Positions 24,345 through 32,232 of a stretch of 32,993 nt of DNA are shown piece by piece. This stretch comes from Sphingomonas aquatilis (GTDB lineage: Bacteria; Pseudomonadota; Alphaproteobacteria; Sphingomonadales; Sphingomonadaceae): the NCBI RefSeq assembly GCF_014196115.1, contig NZ_JACIDB010000016.1, positions 1-32,993 on the forward strand, given 5' to 3'. The first letter of the stretch is position 1. Every line of letters begins with the position of its first letter. A program made the translations under genes and the position numbers. The notes below the pieces were generated by a model. The model did no database searches. It was not told where the DNA came from and saw only the letters and a list, made by a program, of their open reading frames with translations.

Positions 24345-26182
24345 GAAGGGCGCCGAAGGACTTCCCCGGCCAGGCCTTTCTTGAGCTCCTGCGGCCACCC
24401 AAGCTGACCACAACCCGCTTGGCCCTGTTCGCCGCCTACTCCGCCGACCCGATCGTTCTTGGGGGCGCTCTGTTGAATCTCCACGCCCGCGGCCGCGACA
24501 ATGCGCGCGGCAACAAGTCCGACTTCGCCGGCGCGATCGAGGCCTTGCGCGAACGGGTGCGCTTCATTGTCCAGCGCGGGCGCATCCATCGTGGACCGAG
24601 GCTCCCGAAGATCGCGGCCGTGCTCGACCAGTTCGTGGTGGAGATGCCCTATCGGGAAAGCGCGAACAGCTGGCACCCGAAGGCTGCGTTGATCTGCTAT
24701 CAAGCGGAGGGATTGCCACGGTTCTGGCGGCTTTGGGTCGGCAGCCGCAACCTGACCATGAGCCGTGACCTGGATCTCGGGCTGGTGTTGGACGGCGAAA
24801 GCCGCCGCAGGAAGGGGAGCCAGGTCGTCGATGGCATCGATGCGCTGGGTGTAACCCTCGCGCGCGCAGCCAAGCTGCCCGACGTCGATCCGGACGATCT
24901 CGCGAAGGAGCTCAGGGCCGTGCGCTGGATCGCGCCGGACGGCATCGATGTGTCACGGATCGACCTCTGGACGCGCGGCTCGGAGCCGATCGCTCCGCTC
25001 GATGCGACGTCCGGAGACAAGATCGTCGTCCTGAGCCCGTTCCTCTGCGATGCTTTCGCACGATCCCTTGCCGATATGACCAAGGCAAGCGCGGACCGCA
25101 CTCTGGTGACGACGCTGCCGGCGCTGCGCAAGCTTGGCAATGACGGCCGCGCGGGTCTTTCCGACTTCAAGTTGTTGGCGCTTGGGGCACCGATCCCGGA
25201 CGGAGACGACGTCGCTGAGGTTGAGCTGATAGGGCGGGAGCCGGCGACGGACGAGGAAGACGAAGGTTCGGGCGGCGCTAGTCATTCGGGGCTGCACGCC
25301 AAGCTGTTCGCGGCGATCCAGGGCGAGCGGATCGAGATCGTCGCCGGCAGCGCCAATGCCACCGACCGGGCTTGGTCGGGCCGCAATGCGGAAGTCGCCG
25401 CCCGCTTCACCGGCGGCAGCGCCGAGATCGACGGCGTCCTGGCGATCGTCGGGTCAGCGACACCGGTATCCGATGCTCTCCTGCAGACGCTGACGGAAAC
25501 AGAAGCTGACGCAGCCGAACTTGCTCTCGAAAGGCTGCGCTGGACGCTTGCGGACACGTCACTCAGCCTGGACCGCAACGGCAGGGAGTATCGTCTCACC
25601 TCTGGCGAAGTCGTGCCGCTGCCGCCCTCAGTTCAGTTGGAAGCAGGGCTCGCCACGATGGCGCTCCACCGCTGGCAGCCCGGCGTGACGCACATCGAGC
25701 TCGGAGAGGTTCCGTTGTCCCTGCAAACGGATCTTGTTCAGTTTCGGCTGACGATCGGGGATCTGCCGCCGGCGTCATGGCTCCTGCGCGTGCCGGTGGT
25801 CCCCTCGATCGACGCGGAGCGGGACGCTGCCGCGATCAGTCGCTTTCTGAGCGTTGCCGGCCTGCAGGCGTGGCTGCGGGAGATGCTCGAGGGTGGAGCT
25901 GGGGCGGGGAGCGAGAACGACTGGGACACGGAGCCGGAAGCGGTTGCGCCCAAGCGGAGCAGCTGGAAGCATGACGGGCTCGCGCTCGAGGATATCCTGA
26001 CTGCCTGGGCCAAGGACCAGACCCACAAGTCTGGTTCGTTGAAGCGTGTCGATGCCGTGATCGACCGCTATGTGGCTGCGGTGCTGGCTCATGGCGAGCA
26101 CCTTACGCAGGCGGACAGAGACGATCTGACCGCCCTCCAGCAGACTTGGCGCATTGCGCGCGAGGTCCTGATCGCAAGATGA
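24341..26182 (+). CDS. Phospholipase-D-fold protein with two HxK motifs (putative nuclease)
   Basis: The 613-residue protein contains two PLD-type catalytic half-sites. The first is SWHPKAALI (His112, Lys114) with VGSRNLTMSRD (134-143). The second is GLHAKLFAAIQG (His319, Lys321) with VAGSANATDRAWSGRNAEVA (about 334-353). PLD-superfamily members in defence systems such as DISARM DrmC are nucleases or scaffold subunits. The C-terminal 230 residues have no motif I recognise. It overlaps both neighbours by four bases (ATGA), so the three proteins are probably made in fixed ratio. The two half-sites in one chain would form a complete active site. Confidence 0.83.
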   Translation: MRRAPKDFPGQAFLELLRPPKLTTTRLALFAAYSADPIVLGGALLNLHARGRDNARGNKSDFAGAIEALRERVRFIVQRGRIHRGPRLPKIAAVLDQFVVEMPYRESANSWHPKAALICYQAEGLPRFWRLWVGSRNLTMSRDLDLGLVLDGESRRRKGSQVVDGIDALGVTLARAAKLPDVDPDDLAKELRAVRWIAPDGIDVSRIDLWTRGSEPIAPLDATSGDKIVVLSPFLCDAFARSLADMTKASADRTLVTTLPALRKLGNDGRAGLSDFKLLALGAPIPDGDDVAEVELIGREPATDEEDEGSGGASHSGLHAKLFAAIQGERIEIVAGSANATDRAWSGRNAEVAARFTGGSAEIDGVLAIVGSATPVSDALLQTLTETEADAAELALERLRWTLADTSLSLDRNGREYRLTSGEVVPLPPSVQLEAGLATMALHRWQPGVTHIELGEVPLSLQTDLVQFRLTIGDLPPASWLLRVPVVPSIDAERDAAAISRFLSVAGLQAWLREMLEGGAGAGSENDWDTEPEAVAPKRSSWKHDGLALEDILTAWAKDQTHKSGSLKRVDAVIDRYVAAVLAHGEHLTQADRDDLTALQQTWRIAREVLIAR

Positions 26183-29100
26183 GCAGCACGCCGCGCGCCT
26201 TTCAGAACGCGACGGTAGGCGCTGCCGTAGCCGCGCTGACCGGTAAGGGCAGTCGCCGCTTTCTGGTGGCCGACGAGGTCGGCCTCGGCAAGACGACAGT
26301 CGCTCGGGAGGTCGTCCGGCAGCTGTCGCGTGGCGGTAGGAAGAAGTTCACGGTCTACTACGTCACCAGCAATGCTCGTGTCTCCGACCAGAACGCCGCG
26401 CGTTTGGTCGACTTTCTGGAGGACAAGCGCGCCAGGCTGCGGGCCCTTTCCAAGGTCGATCGGCTGTCGATGATCCCGCTCGATCAACGGCCGAACGACA
26501 AGGAGCCGCCATCGCCGCTCCGGCTCTATTCGCTATCCCCTCAGACCTCCTTCCCGCCCGAAGGCACACGACCGACACCTGGCGCTGCGATCGAGCGTGC
26601 CTTTTTGAGCCTGCTGCTCGAACGCGCCGTGCCGGGGATATTGGAGACACTACCCGAGCGCTTCATCCAACAGCGCGCGACGGTGAGCTGGGAGGGCGCC
26701 CGCCGTACTGCGCAGCGGCTGATGGGCGGCATCGATCCGAAGCTTGTCGGCACCTTCCGCACCGCGCTCAAGTCGCGCTTCAATCCGGAGGGTAAAAGGC
26801 CGGGTCTTCGCGAACGCATCGCGACAGCCGCACAGACAAAGCCTGAGGCGGGGACGTTGACGGTGTTGCGCCGCCTTCTTGCGGAGGCATGTCTCGAGGC
26901 GACCCCGCCGGACCTTATCGTCTTCGATGAGTTTCAGCGCTTCCGCGAGATGCTGGCACCTTCGAAAAGCGACCGGCTCGGGCGCGCCCTTCTCGGGATC
27001 GGCTATAAAAAGCCTGCCATGCTGCTTTTGTCGGCCACACCCTACCGCCTGTTTGGCGAGTCCTGGGATGGAAAAGACGGGCCGCAGGCTCACGAAGAGC
27101 TTTTCGACACGATCGAGTTTCTGACGCGCAGCACAGCCGTGCGGGAGGACGCCGAGCAGCTCTTTGCCAGCTTCGGCGAGATCCTGCGTGCGATCGGTGA
27201 CGCAGAGGGCGACACTATAGATCCGCCTCTCAAGGAGCGTGCGGAAGCGACGCGCGACCGGATCGACCGCCTGCTGCGCCCCTACATAGCACGTACCGAG
27301 CGCCCGCCCTCTATAGGTCTGGATCACCGCACCCGGCGCGATCCGCTTGCCCTTGTCCCCGGCGATCTTCACACTTTCAGGCATTTCGCCAGCAAGGTGT
27401 CCGATCGGAACAAGACCGCGGCCTCTGCCTACTGGCTATCTGTCCCACTGCCGGCACAGGCGCTCGGATCCCGGTACAAGATCGCCGACAAGGTCGAGTT
27501 TGGACGCCAATCAGGCGTGCCGGTGCTCCGCTCTGCACGACGCGCCGGCGACGGCAAGGACGGCTGGGGTAGCCCGAAGCTTCGGGCCCTACGCGACATC
27601 GTGCGAACGCCCGATCTCGCGCTCCCCTGGGTTGCCCCTTCCATGCAGTGGTGGCCGCTTGCGGGTCCGTGGGCGCACAGCCTGGCGCAGAAAACGCTTC
27701 TGTTCAGCCGTTTTCGCGCCACCCCGCAGAGTGTTGCATCCTTGATCAGCCTCGGTGTCGAGGACGCTTACCTCGACGTCGGGCCAACCGCCCGCCGGCG
27801 ACCCTGGGAAAGCAAGCGGCTGGCTCCGCAGTCCGGCCTGCCCGTGATGTCGTTGTTCCATCCGTCGCCGTTCCTAGTCCGGGTGACCGATCCTTTGAAG
27901 GGCAACCATTCGTCCGCCCGCTACGCGCTGCGCACGGTCATCGGACAATTACGGAAGGCGCTCAGGGATCAGAAGGTCGAGATCCGCAGCAAGCCGAAGA
28001 AGGACGCCGAACGGGCACGTCCGCTTTGGAACCTCCTTGCCGCGATCGAGCGAAAGTCCGGCGATTTCGCGGCATCCCAGGCGGCATGGAACGAGACGGC
28101 GGGGACTGAGGCAGTGCTCGGGCGCATCGTCACCCGGCGCAACCACGTCGAGAGTATCGACTGGATCAGCGCCAAGGAGCTGCACCGCTTGGCCGAGATC
28201 GGCTTGGCCTCACCGGCGGTCGCTGTCGGCCGCGCACTGCTCCGGCATTTTCCGGCGGCCATTGAGGCAGACCACCTTTCGAAGCTCGTCTCGTTCTGCT
28301 GGCACAGGCTGCGCCCCTATCTCGACAACCGGGTGTTCTGGGGCCGGCTGGGCGACGGCAATCCCACCGAGGTTCTGATGGCGGCGGTCCGCGACGGCGG
28401 GCTCGAGAGCGTGCTTGATGAGCATTTCTGGCTCGCCCAAGGGCAGACCGACGCCCCGAACCTTCTCGACGAACTGGCATCGGCGCTGCACGCCTCGCTC
28501 GGTTGGTTCACCTTCCGCGGCATCCCGACCACATCGAGCTCGATCCGCCTTCGTTGCCACGCTGCCGTGCCTTTCAGCGGCACCGAAAGCGGCGATGCCG
28601 AAGCAGCGCAACGTGCGCTGAGCGAGTCTGAAGCCGAAGCGCCGCCACGCGCTGAAAGCCTCCGGCGAGCGTTCAACACGCCATTCTGGCCCCATGTTCT
28701 CGCGACGACCTCGATCGGTCAGGAAGGTCTGGATTTTCACAGCTGGTGCCGTCGCATCGTTCACTGGGATCTGCCATCCAATCCAGTCGACCTTGAACAG
28801 CGTGAAGGTCGCATATCGCGCTATGGTGGTCTCCTGGTGCGACGTCCGCTGGGCGCGTTGGTGCAGGGCGACGCGTTAGCCGCGGCCCGCACCGGCCGAT
28901 CACCATGGACAGAGGCCGCAGGATTGAGCGAGCGCCGGTTCCAAGACGACACCGGGCTGTCACCCTGGTGGACGTTCAACCATGCCGACATCGATCGCCA
29001 CGTGCTCGCATTGTCGAGGAGCCGTGACATTGCACGGTTCGATTACCTCCAGCGCCAGCGCCTGCTTTATCGCCTCGCGCTCGGCCAGCCGAATCAGGAG

Positions 29101-29205
29101 GATTTGGTCAATCATCTGGCAAGAGGCAGCGACACAAAGATCGCCGAACTGAGCGCACTGGCTTTGGACCTAAGGCCGCTCAAGCCGACCGTCAGTCTCA
29201 GCTGA
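26179..29205 (+). CDS. SF2 helicase/translocase (SNF2/RapA-like), third gene of the triad
   Basis: The 1,008-residue protein begins MSSTPRAFQN at the ATG overlapping the PLD stop; an open-frame extension to 26146 lies inside the PLD gene. SF2 motifs visible are VADEVGLGKTT (Walker A, about 30-40), VFDEFQRF (Asp250, motif II), LLLSATPYRL (Ser285, motif III) and, in the second RecA fold, TSIGQEGLDFHSWCRRIVHWDLPSNP with QREGRISRYGG near 874 (motifs V-VI). The DEVGLGKT and GRISRYG forms are those of RapA/SNF2-like ATPases that translocate on double-stranded DNA. About 450 residues separate the two folds. It probably powers the complex formed with the PLD-fold and DUF6361 proteins. Confidence 0.85.
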   Translation: MSSTPRAFQNATVGAAVAALTGKGSRRFLVADEVGLGKTTVAREVVRQLSRGGRKKFTVYYVTSNARVSDQNAARLVDFLEDKRARLRALSKVDRLSMIPLDQRPNDKEPPSPLRLYSLSPQTSFPPEGTRPTPGAAIERAFLSLLLERAVPGILETLPERFIQQRATVSWEGARRTAQRLMGGIDPKLVGTFRTALKSRFNPEGKRPGLRERIATAAQTKPEAGTLTVLRRLLAEACLEATPPDLIVFDEFQRFREMLAPSKSDRLGRALLGIGYKKPAMLLLSATPYRLFGESWDGKDGPQAHEELFDTIEFLTRSTAVREDAEQLFASFGEILRAIGDAEGDTIDPPLKERAEATRDRIDRLLRPYIARTERPPSIGLDHRTRRDPLALVPGDLHTFRHFASKVSDRNKTAASAYWLSVPLPAQALGSRYKIADKVEFGRQSGVPVLRSARRAGDGKDGWGSPKLRALRDIVRTPDLALPWVAPSMQWWPLAGPWAHSLAQKTLLFSRFRATPQSVASLISLGVEDAYLDVGPTARRRPWESKRLAPQSGLPVMSLFHPSPFLVRVTDPLKGNHSSARYALRTVIGQLRKALRDQKVEIRSKPKKDAERARPLWNLLAAIERKSGDFAASQAAWNETAGTEAVLGRIVTRRNHVESIDWISAKELHRLAEIGLASPAVAVGRALLRHFPAAIEADHLSKLVSFCWHRLRPYLDNRVFWGRLGDGNPTEVLMAAVRDGGLESVLDEHFWLAQGQTDAPNLLDELASALHASLGWFTFRGIPTTSSSIRLRCHAAVPFSGTESGDAEAAQRALSESEAEAPPRAESLRRAFNTPFWPHVLATTSIGQEGLDFHSWCRRIVHWDLPSNPVDLEQREGRISRYGGLLVRRPLGALVQGDALAAARTGRSPWTEAAGLSERRFQDDTGLSPWWTFNHADIDRHVLALSRSRDIARFDYLQRQRLLYRLALGQPNQEDLVNHLARGSDTKIAELSALALDLRPLKPTVSLS

Positions 29206-29227
29206 ACGAAACTGGAGGCTGTTCAGC
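29201..29227 (+). terminator. Hairpin at the end of the helicase gene
   Basis: GCTGAAC (29201-29207) and GTTCAGC (29221-29227) are perfect inverted repeats with a 13-base loop, spanning the helicase stop codon. No T-run follows, so it may be a weak terminator or an mRNA-end stabiliser rather than a strong intrinsic terminator. Confidence 0.4.
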
Positions 29228-29253
29228 ATACTCAATGTAGATGACTACGATGT

Positions 29254-29342
29254 GTTCTCGGCCATAATGGGTCGCAACTTGCTCGGTTAGCCTATGGCTC
29301 GCGAGGGTATACCCAGGAACGCCGAGCAGGAGTGATGTGTAG
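29254..29342 (+). promoter_or_regulatory. Upstream element of recombinase copy 3
   Basis: GTTCTCGGCC (29254-29263), TTAGCC (29287-29292) and the palindromic GGGTATACCC (29305-29314) followed by AGGAACGCC. The first, second and TATA positions are spaced exactly as before copy 2, and TGGCTCGCGAGGGTATA matches copy 1's TGGCTCACAAGGGTATA. The perfect 10-bp palindrome around a central TA could be a crossover site for a serine recombinase or an operator. Confidence 0.6.
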
Positions 29343-29996
29343 GTGGCAGGCAGCGGAGCGAAGGTAGCGCGCGTCTATCTGCGGGTGAGTACGGTCGATC
29401 AGGACCTGACGCGGCAGGAGAACATCGTGGCCGGCGCCAAGGCGGCCGGCTTCTACGTGGCTGCGGTGTACCGGGAGAAGGCGTCGGGCGCGCGGCCCGA
29501 CCGGCCGGAGCTTCTGCGCATGGTGGCGGACCTGCAGCCGGGCGAGGTGGTGGTAGCCGAGAAGATCGACCGGATCAGCCGCTTGCCGCTGCCGGAGGCG
29601 GAGCTGCTGGTGCAGACGATCCGGGGCAGGGGGGCGCGCCTCGCAGTGCCGGGGATCGTGGACCTGTCCGACCTGGTGGCCGACAGCGCGGGCGTGGCGC
29701 GCATCGTGCTGGAGGCAGTGCAGGACATGCTGCTGCGGGTGGCGCTGCAGACGGCGCGCGACGACTACGAGACGCGCCGCGAGCGGCAACGCGAGGGCAT
29801 TGAGGTCGCGAAGAGGGCGGGGCGTTACACCGGCCGCAAGCCGGATCTCGCCCACCATCGACGCATCGTAGGTCTGCGGGAGGCGGGCATGAGCATCGCG
29901 AAAACTGCGGAGCTCGCCGGGTGCAGCATCGCTCACGTCAAGCGCGTGACCGCACTCCATCGCTCGAGGACGACTCCGCCTCAGCAGGGTGATTGA
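29343..29996 (+). CDS. Small serine recombinase (resolvase/invertase type), copy 3 of 3
   Basis: The 217-residue protein starts at GTG with AGGAG upstream. YLRVSTVDQ holds the nucleophile (about Ser16), EKIDRISRLPLPEAELLV the active-site arginines, and GMSIAKTAELAGCSIAHVKRV the C-terminal HTH. It differs from copy 1 at roughly 20 of 200 aligned residues, mostly conservative. It lies 137 bases after the helicase gene and in the same direction as the other two copies. All catalytic features look intact in all three, so none appears to be decaying. Function as resolvase, invertase or integrase of small cassettes cannot be told apart from sequence. Confidence 0.9.
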   Translation: MAGSGAKVARVYLRVSTVDQDLTRQENIVAGAKAAGFYVAAVYREKASGARPDRPELLRMVADLQPGEVVVAEKIDRISRLPLPEAELLVQTIRGRGARLAVPGIVDLSDLVADSAGVARIVLEAVQDMLLRVALQTARDDYETRRERQREGIEVAKRAGRYTGRKPDLAHHRRIVGLREAGMSIAKTAELAGCSIAHVKRVTALHRSRTTPPQQGD

Positions 29997-30308
29997 GTTT
30001 CATGCATGTCTCACCGCCGATCGTAATGTTCTAAACAGCATCGCGGATCGGGCAAGGCGCTAGGCCGCAGAGCGGAATCCGAGCGTCGCCGCGGGAGATC
30101 TTCGCGTAGCCAATCCCATCCACCGGTTCTGACAAAGGATTTCGACACCTGTAAGGCGTTACGAACGCTTGTAAATGTCGGCGCTAATTGGCACGTCCTG
30201 TCAGCGGTAAATGGCACGCCGGAACGGCCGGGTTTGGGTGGAAAGGCGACGGTCTGCTTCCCGGCGGGGGTATTGATATAGCGGACGAACCGGTTGATAA
30301 TCTTCGGC
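29997..30308 (+). other. Noncoding stretch with a short direct repeat after recombinase copy 3
   Basis: No gene is supported. TAATTGGCACG (30185-30195) and TAAATGGCACG (30208-30218) are near-identical and 23 bases apart. Spaced short repeats like these occur at IS21-type element ends, so this may be a remnant of a mobile element. A minus-strand open frame from 30331 to 30011 covers the stretch, but I see no recognisable protein in it. Confidence 0.4.
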
Positions 30309-30617
30309 ATGCTTTTGGCTGAGCCGTGCAATTTGCACTATCGCGCCTTTCTGCTCCCGCTTCTGCTCGCAGGCGGGCCGGCAAGCGCACAGCAGTCATC
30401 GACACCTCCGGTTCCGAAAGTCCCTTCCGCAGAAACCGCGGACAAACGGCTCACCCTTCACCTCGTCGCAAGGAGCGACTGGGCGCAGCAAAGCATGGAG
30501 ATCGTGAAGGGCCTGATCCTCTTCCAAGGTCGTCTGAACAACAGGCCAGCGACTATCCTGCTGGACAATGGAACCGGGCGCACTGTGGTCGATACAGGAT
30601 TCGCCCGACAGGGGTGA
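30309..30617 (+). pseudogene. Truncated secreted retropepsin-like aspartyl protease
   Basis: The 102-residue frame contains a signal-peptide-like start (FLLPLLLAGGPASA, cleavage before QQ). A strand-rich segment follows, LILFQGRLNNRPATILLDNGTGRTVVDTGFARQ, which resembles the N-terminal half of bacterial retropepsin-like proteases of 250 or more residues. The usual active-site triad DTG appears only as VVDTG, with LLDNG before it. The frame stops abruptly at 30617, so the gene is cut short. The start ATG 30309 has no clear ribosome site; a TTG about seven codons later is possible. The call rests on general resemblance only. Confidence 0.4.
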
Positions 30618-30674
30618 CTACACGAAAGTGCATTCTGCGTACGGTAGGAGCGAACGAGCAGTGAACGGCGGGGT

Positions 30675-31125
30675 TCAGCCGTCTGCCGTGCTGTCCTGAT
30701 CGATCACTGCTGCCCGTACACCGAGCAGCCAAGGCACCCAAGCCAACCCATATGCGGCCCAGAGGTATTCGTACCACGGCATCGCCTGACCCAGTTCAGC
30801 GACGAGGCCGAAGACGCACAGTACGGCAGCACCTCCGAACACGAGGCTGGCCGCAACCGTGCGGATGGGGCGATCCCACCTGATCGTGGCAAGGCGGGTA
30901 GCTGGATTATAGTGCCGGAGACAAAGCCACCCGGTGCCCAAAACGACGGGCGATGCGACGATCGTCACAAGGATGCTGCCGTACATGGGGATGCCGATGC
31001 TGTCGCCATCGGGGGGGCAGCACGCCCGAGCGGAGCACCTGCGGCCAGTAGACAAAATTCAGAACCGGATAGAAGGCCAGCAGCAATCCGGTCAGGATCC
31101 ACAGCGGCCTGGCGCTTGTCGGCAT
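30675..31125 (-). pseudogene. Small integral membrane protein, frameshifted in a run of seven G
   Basis: Two overlapping minus-strand frames together encode one membrane protein. The first (from ATG 31125) gives PLWILTGLLLAFYPVLNFVYWPQVLRSGVLPP. The second gives DGDSIGIPMYGSILVTIVASPVVLGTGWLCLRHYNP and two more hydrophobic helices (VAASLVFGGAAVLCVFGLVAEL and WAAYGLAWVPWLLGV). They join at the seven-base G run at 31011-31017 (C on the coding strand). Six bases there would give one frame of about 149 residues with four membrane helices. The cause may be mutation, phase variation or a base-calling error. The family is not recognised. Confidence 0.7.
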
Positions 31126-31158
31126 CGTTGATCTCCTGCTCTTGGCCTACTGACGCAT

Positions 31159-31428
31159 TCAGCGCCGAAACGGGATGACAACGGCCTGGTCGAGAAAGGC
31201 GCGCATGCCATCTTCCTCGACGGTACGGCGGAAGGCAGCCCATGCGGCATCGTCGGTAACGAAGGGATCGTCCCACACCGTCGAGGTGCCGCTGTGGTTG
31301 ACCACCTCCAGCGTCCAGCCCGGCTTGTCTTCGAGGCGGATGATGTGGACTTCGACCGTGATACCCTGCTCGGTGACGGTGCCGGACAAGCCGGAGGTGA
31401 CGATGTTCGGATCGCGTTCGCCTGTCAT
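31159..31428 (-). CDS. Hypothetical small protein overlapping a Tn3-type resolvase
   Basis: The 89-residue acidic protein begins MTGERDPNIVTSGLSGTV at an ATG that overlaps the resolvase stop (ATGA). It contains a beta-rich stretch (ITVEVHIIRLEDKPGWTLEVVNHSGTSTVWDDPFVTD) and a helix (AAWAAFRRTVEEDGMRAFLD). No signal peptide or membrane segment is evident. The coupling to the resolvase suggests a passenger or accessory gene of the same element. I do not recognise a family; it reads like a real protein because the strand/helix pattern and overlap are coherent. Confidence 0.65.
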   Translation of the reverse strand: MTGERDPNIVTSGLSGTVTEQGITVEVHIIRLEDKPGWTLEVVNHSGTSTVWDDPFVTDDAAWAAFRRTVEEDGMRAFLDQAVVIPFRR

Positions 31429-32015
31429 GCGCCTGTTCTTGCCGTTTCGCCGACGCGCTGTGCGCCCGCACCTTCCAGCGCCTTGTAGAGCGCGGTCTTG
31501 CCGATCTTCAGTCGCGCGGCTGCCTCGCGCACCGTCAGGCCTGCGGCGATGTGTGCGCGCGCCTTGCGTAATTTGTCGGGTGTGACGACCGGACGCCTGC
31601 CGCCCTGCGCCCCGCGCTCGCGCGCGGCGCGCAAACCGGCTTGCGTGCGTTCGCGGATCAGGTCGCGCTCGAACTGGGCCAGGCTGCCGAAGATGTTGAA
31701 CACCAGCATCCCGCCCGGCGTCGTGGTGTCGATGTTTTCGGTCAGCGAGCGAAAGCCGATCCCGCGCGCCGCCAGGTCGCCGACCTGCGCGATCAGATGG
31801 CGCATCGAGCGACCGAGCCGGTCGAGCTTCCACACGACCAGCGTGTCGCCGGCCCGCAGATAGGCGAGCGCCTCGGCGAGCCCCGGCCGGTCGGCCCTGG
31901 CCCCCGACGCCTGGTCGTCGAAGGTGCGCTCGCAACCGGCGCGGACCAGCGCGTCATGCTGGAGCGCCAACTTCTGATCGGCGGTGGAGACGCGCGCATA
32001 GCCGATCAGCGCCAT
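31425..32015 (-). CDS. Tn3-type resolvase (serine recombinase)
   Basis: The 196-residue protein is a classical resolvase: GYARVSTADQ with Ser10 as nucleophile, DDQASGARADRPGL, VVWKLDRLGRSMRHL carrying the active-site arginines, and FNIFGSLAQFERDLIRERTQAGL for the E-helix. The HTH at the end is GLTVREAAARLKIGKTALYKALEG. It is clearly different from the three paralogous recombinases, which lack the GYARVST form. Its upstream DNA (32016-32232) holds short inverted repeats expected of a res site. No Tn3 transposase (about 1,000 residues) is in the window, so the parent transposon is incomplete or lies partly outside. Confidence 0.93.
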   Translation of the reverse strand: MALIGYARVSTADQKLALQHDALVRAGCERTFDDQASGARADRPGLAEALAYLRAGDTLVVWKLDRLGRSMRHLIAQVGDLAARGIGFRSLTENIDTTTPGGMLVFNIFGSLAQFERDLIRERTQAGLRAARERGAQGGRRPVVTPDKLRKARAHIAAGLTVREAAARLKIGKTALYKALEGAGAQRVGETARTGA

Positions 32016-32026
32016 GCGCGGGTCCC

Positions 32027-32171
32027 AAGTGTCCGTTTTCCCATCTTAACGCGATCTTGTCCGAATCGCCGTCGAAGGTCCAGAGTTGGCGGACACATTC
32101 ACGCTGGCCGTCCAATCACCGTCTGACGGACAGCCTCAAGGAGGTTCAGGGTCATGGCTGTCCGTCGTCAG
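32027..32171 (-). other. Probable res region upstream of the Tn3-type resolvase
   Basis: Several TGTCCG-type repeats occur in both orientations: GTGTCCG (32029-32035), CGGACAC (32090-32096), and a larger inverted pair, CTGACGGACAGCC (32123-32135) with GGCTGTCCGTCGTCAG (32156-32171, three extra bases). Resolvases bind paired half-sites directly upstream of their gene, so location and repeat content fit. No open frame in 32016-32232 is convincing. Confidence 0.5.
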
Positions 32172-32232
32172 AACATTCGGCACAACTCGCGGCGTAAACT
32201 AGCGGAGTGCGGGCCTCGTCTGGGGGTTGATG

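Noticed and set aside
26146..26178. An upstream start for the SF2 helicase
   Set aside because: It lies within the PLD coding sequence; ATG 26179 forms the same ATGA overlap seen between the other genes of the triad.
22392..29205. Naming the triad as DISARM or Mokosh
   Set aside because: The methylase and DUF1998 partners of DISARM, and the RNA-helicase form of Mokosh, are absent; the only shared element is PLD plus helicase.
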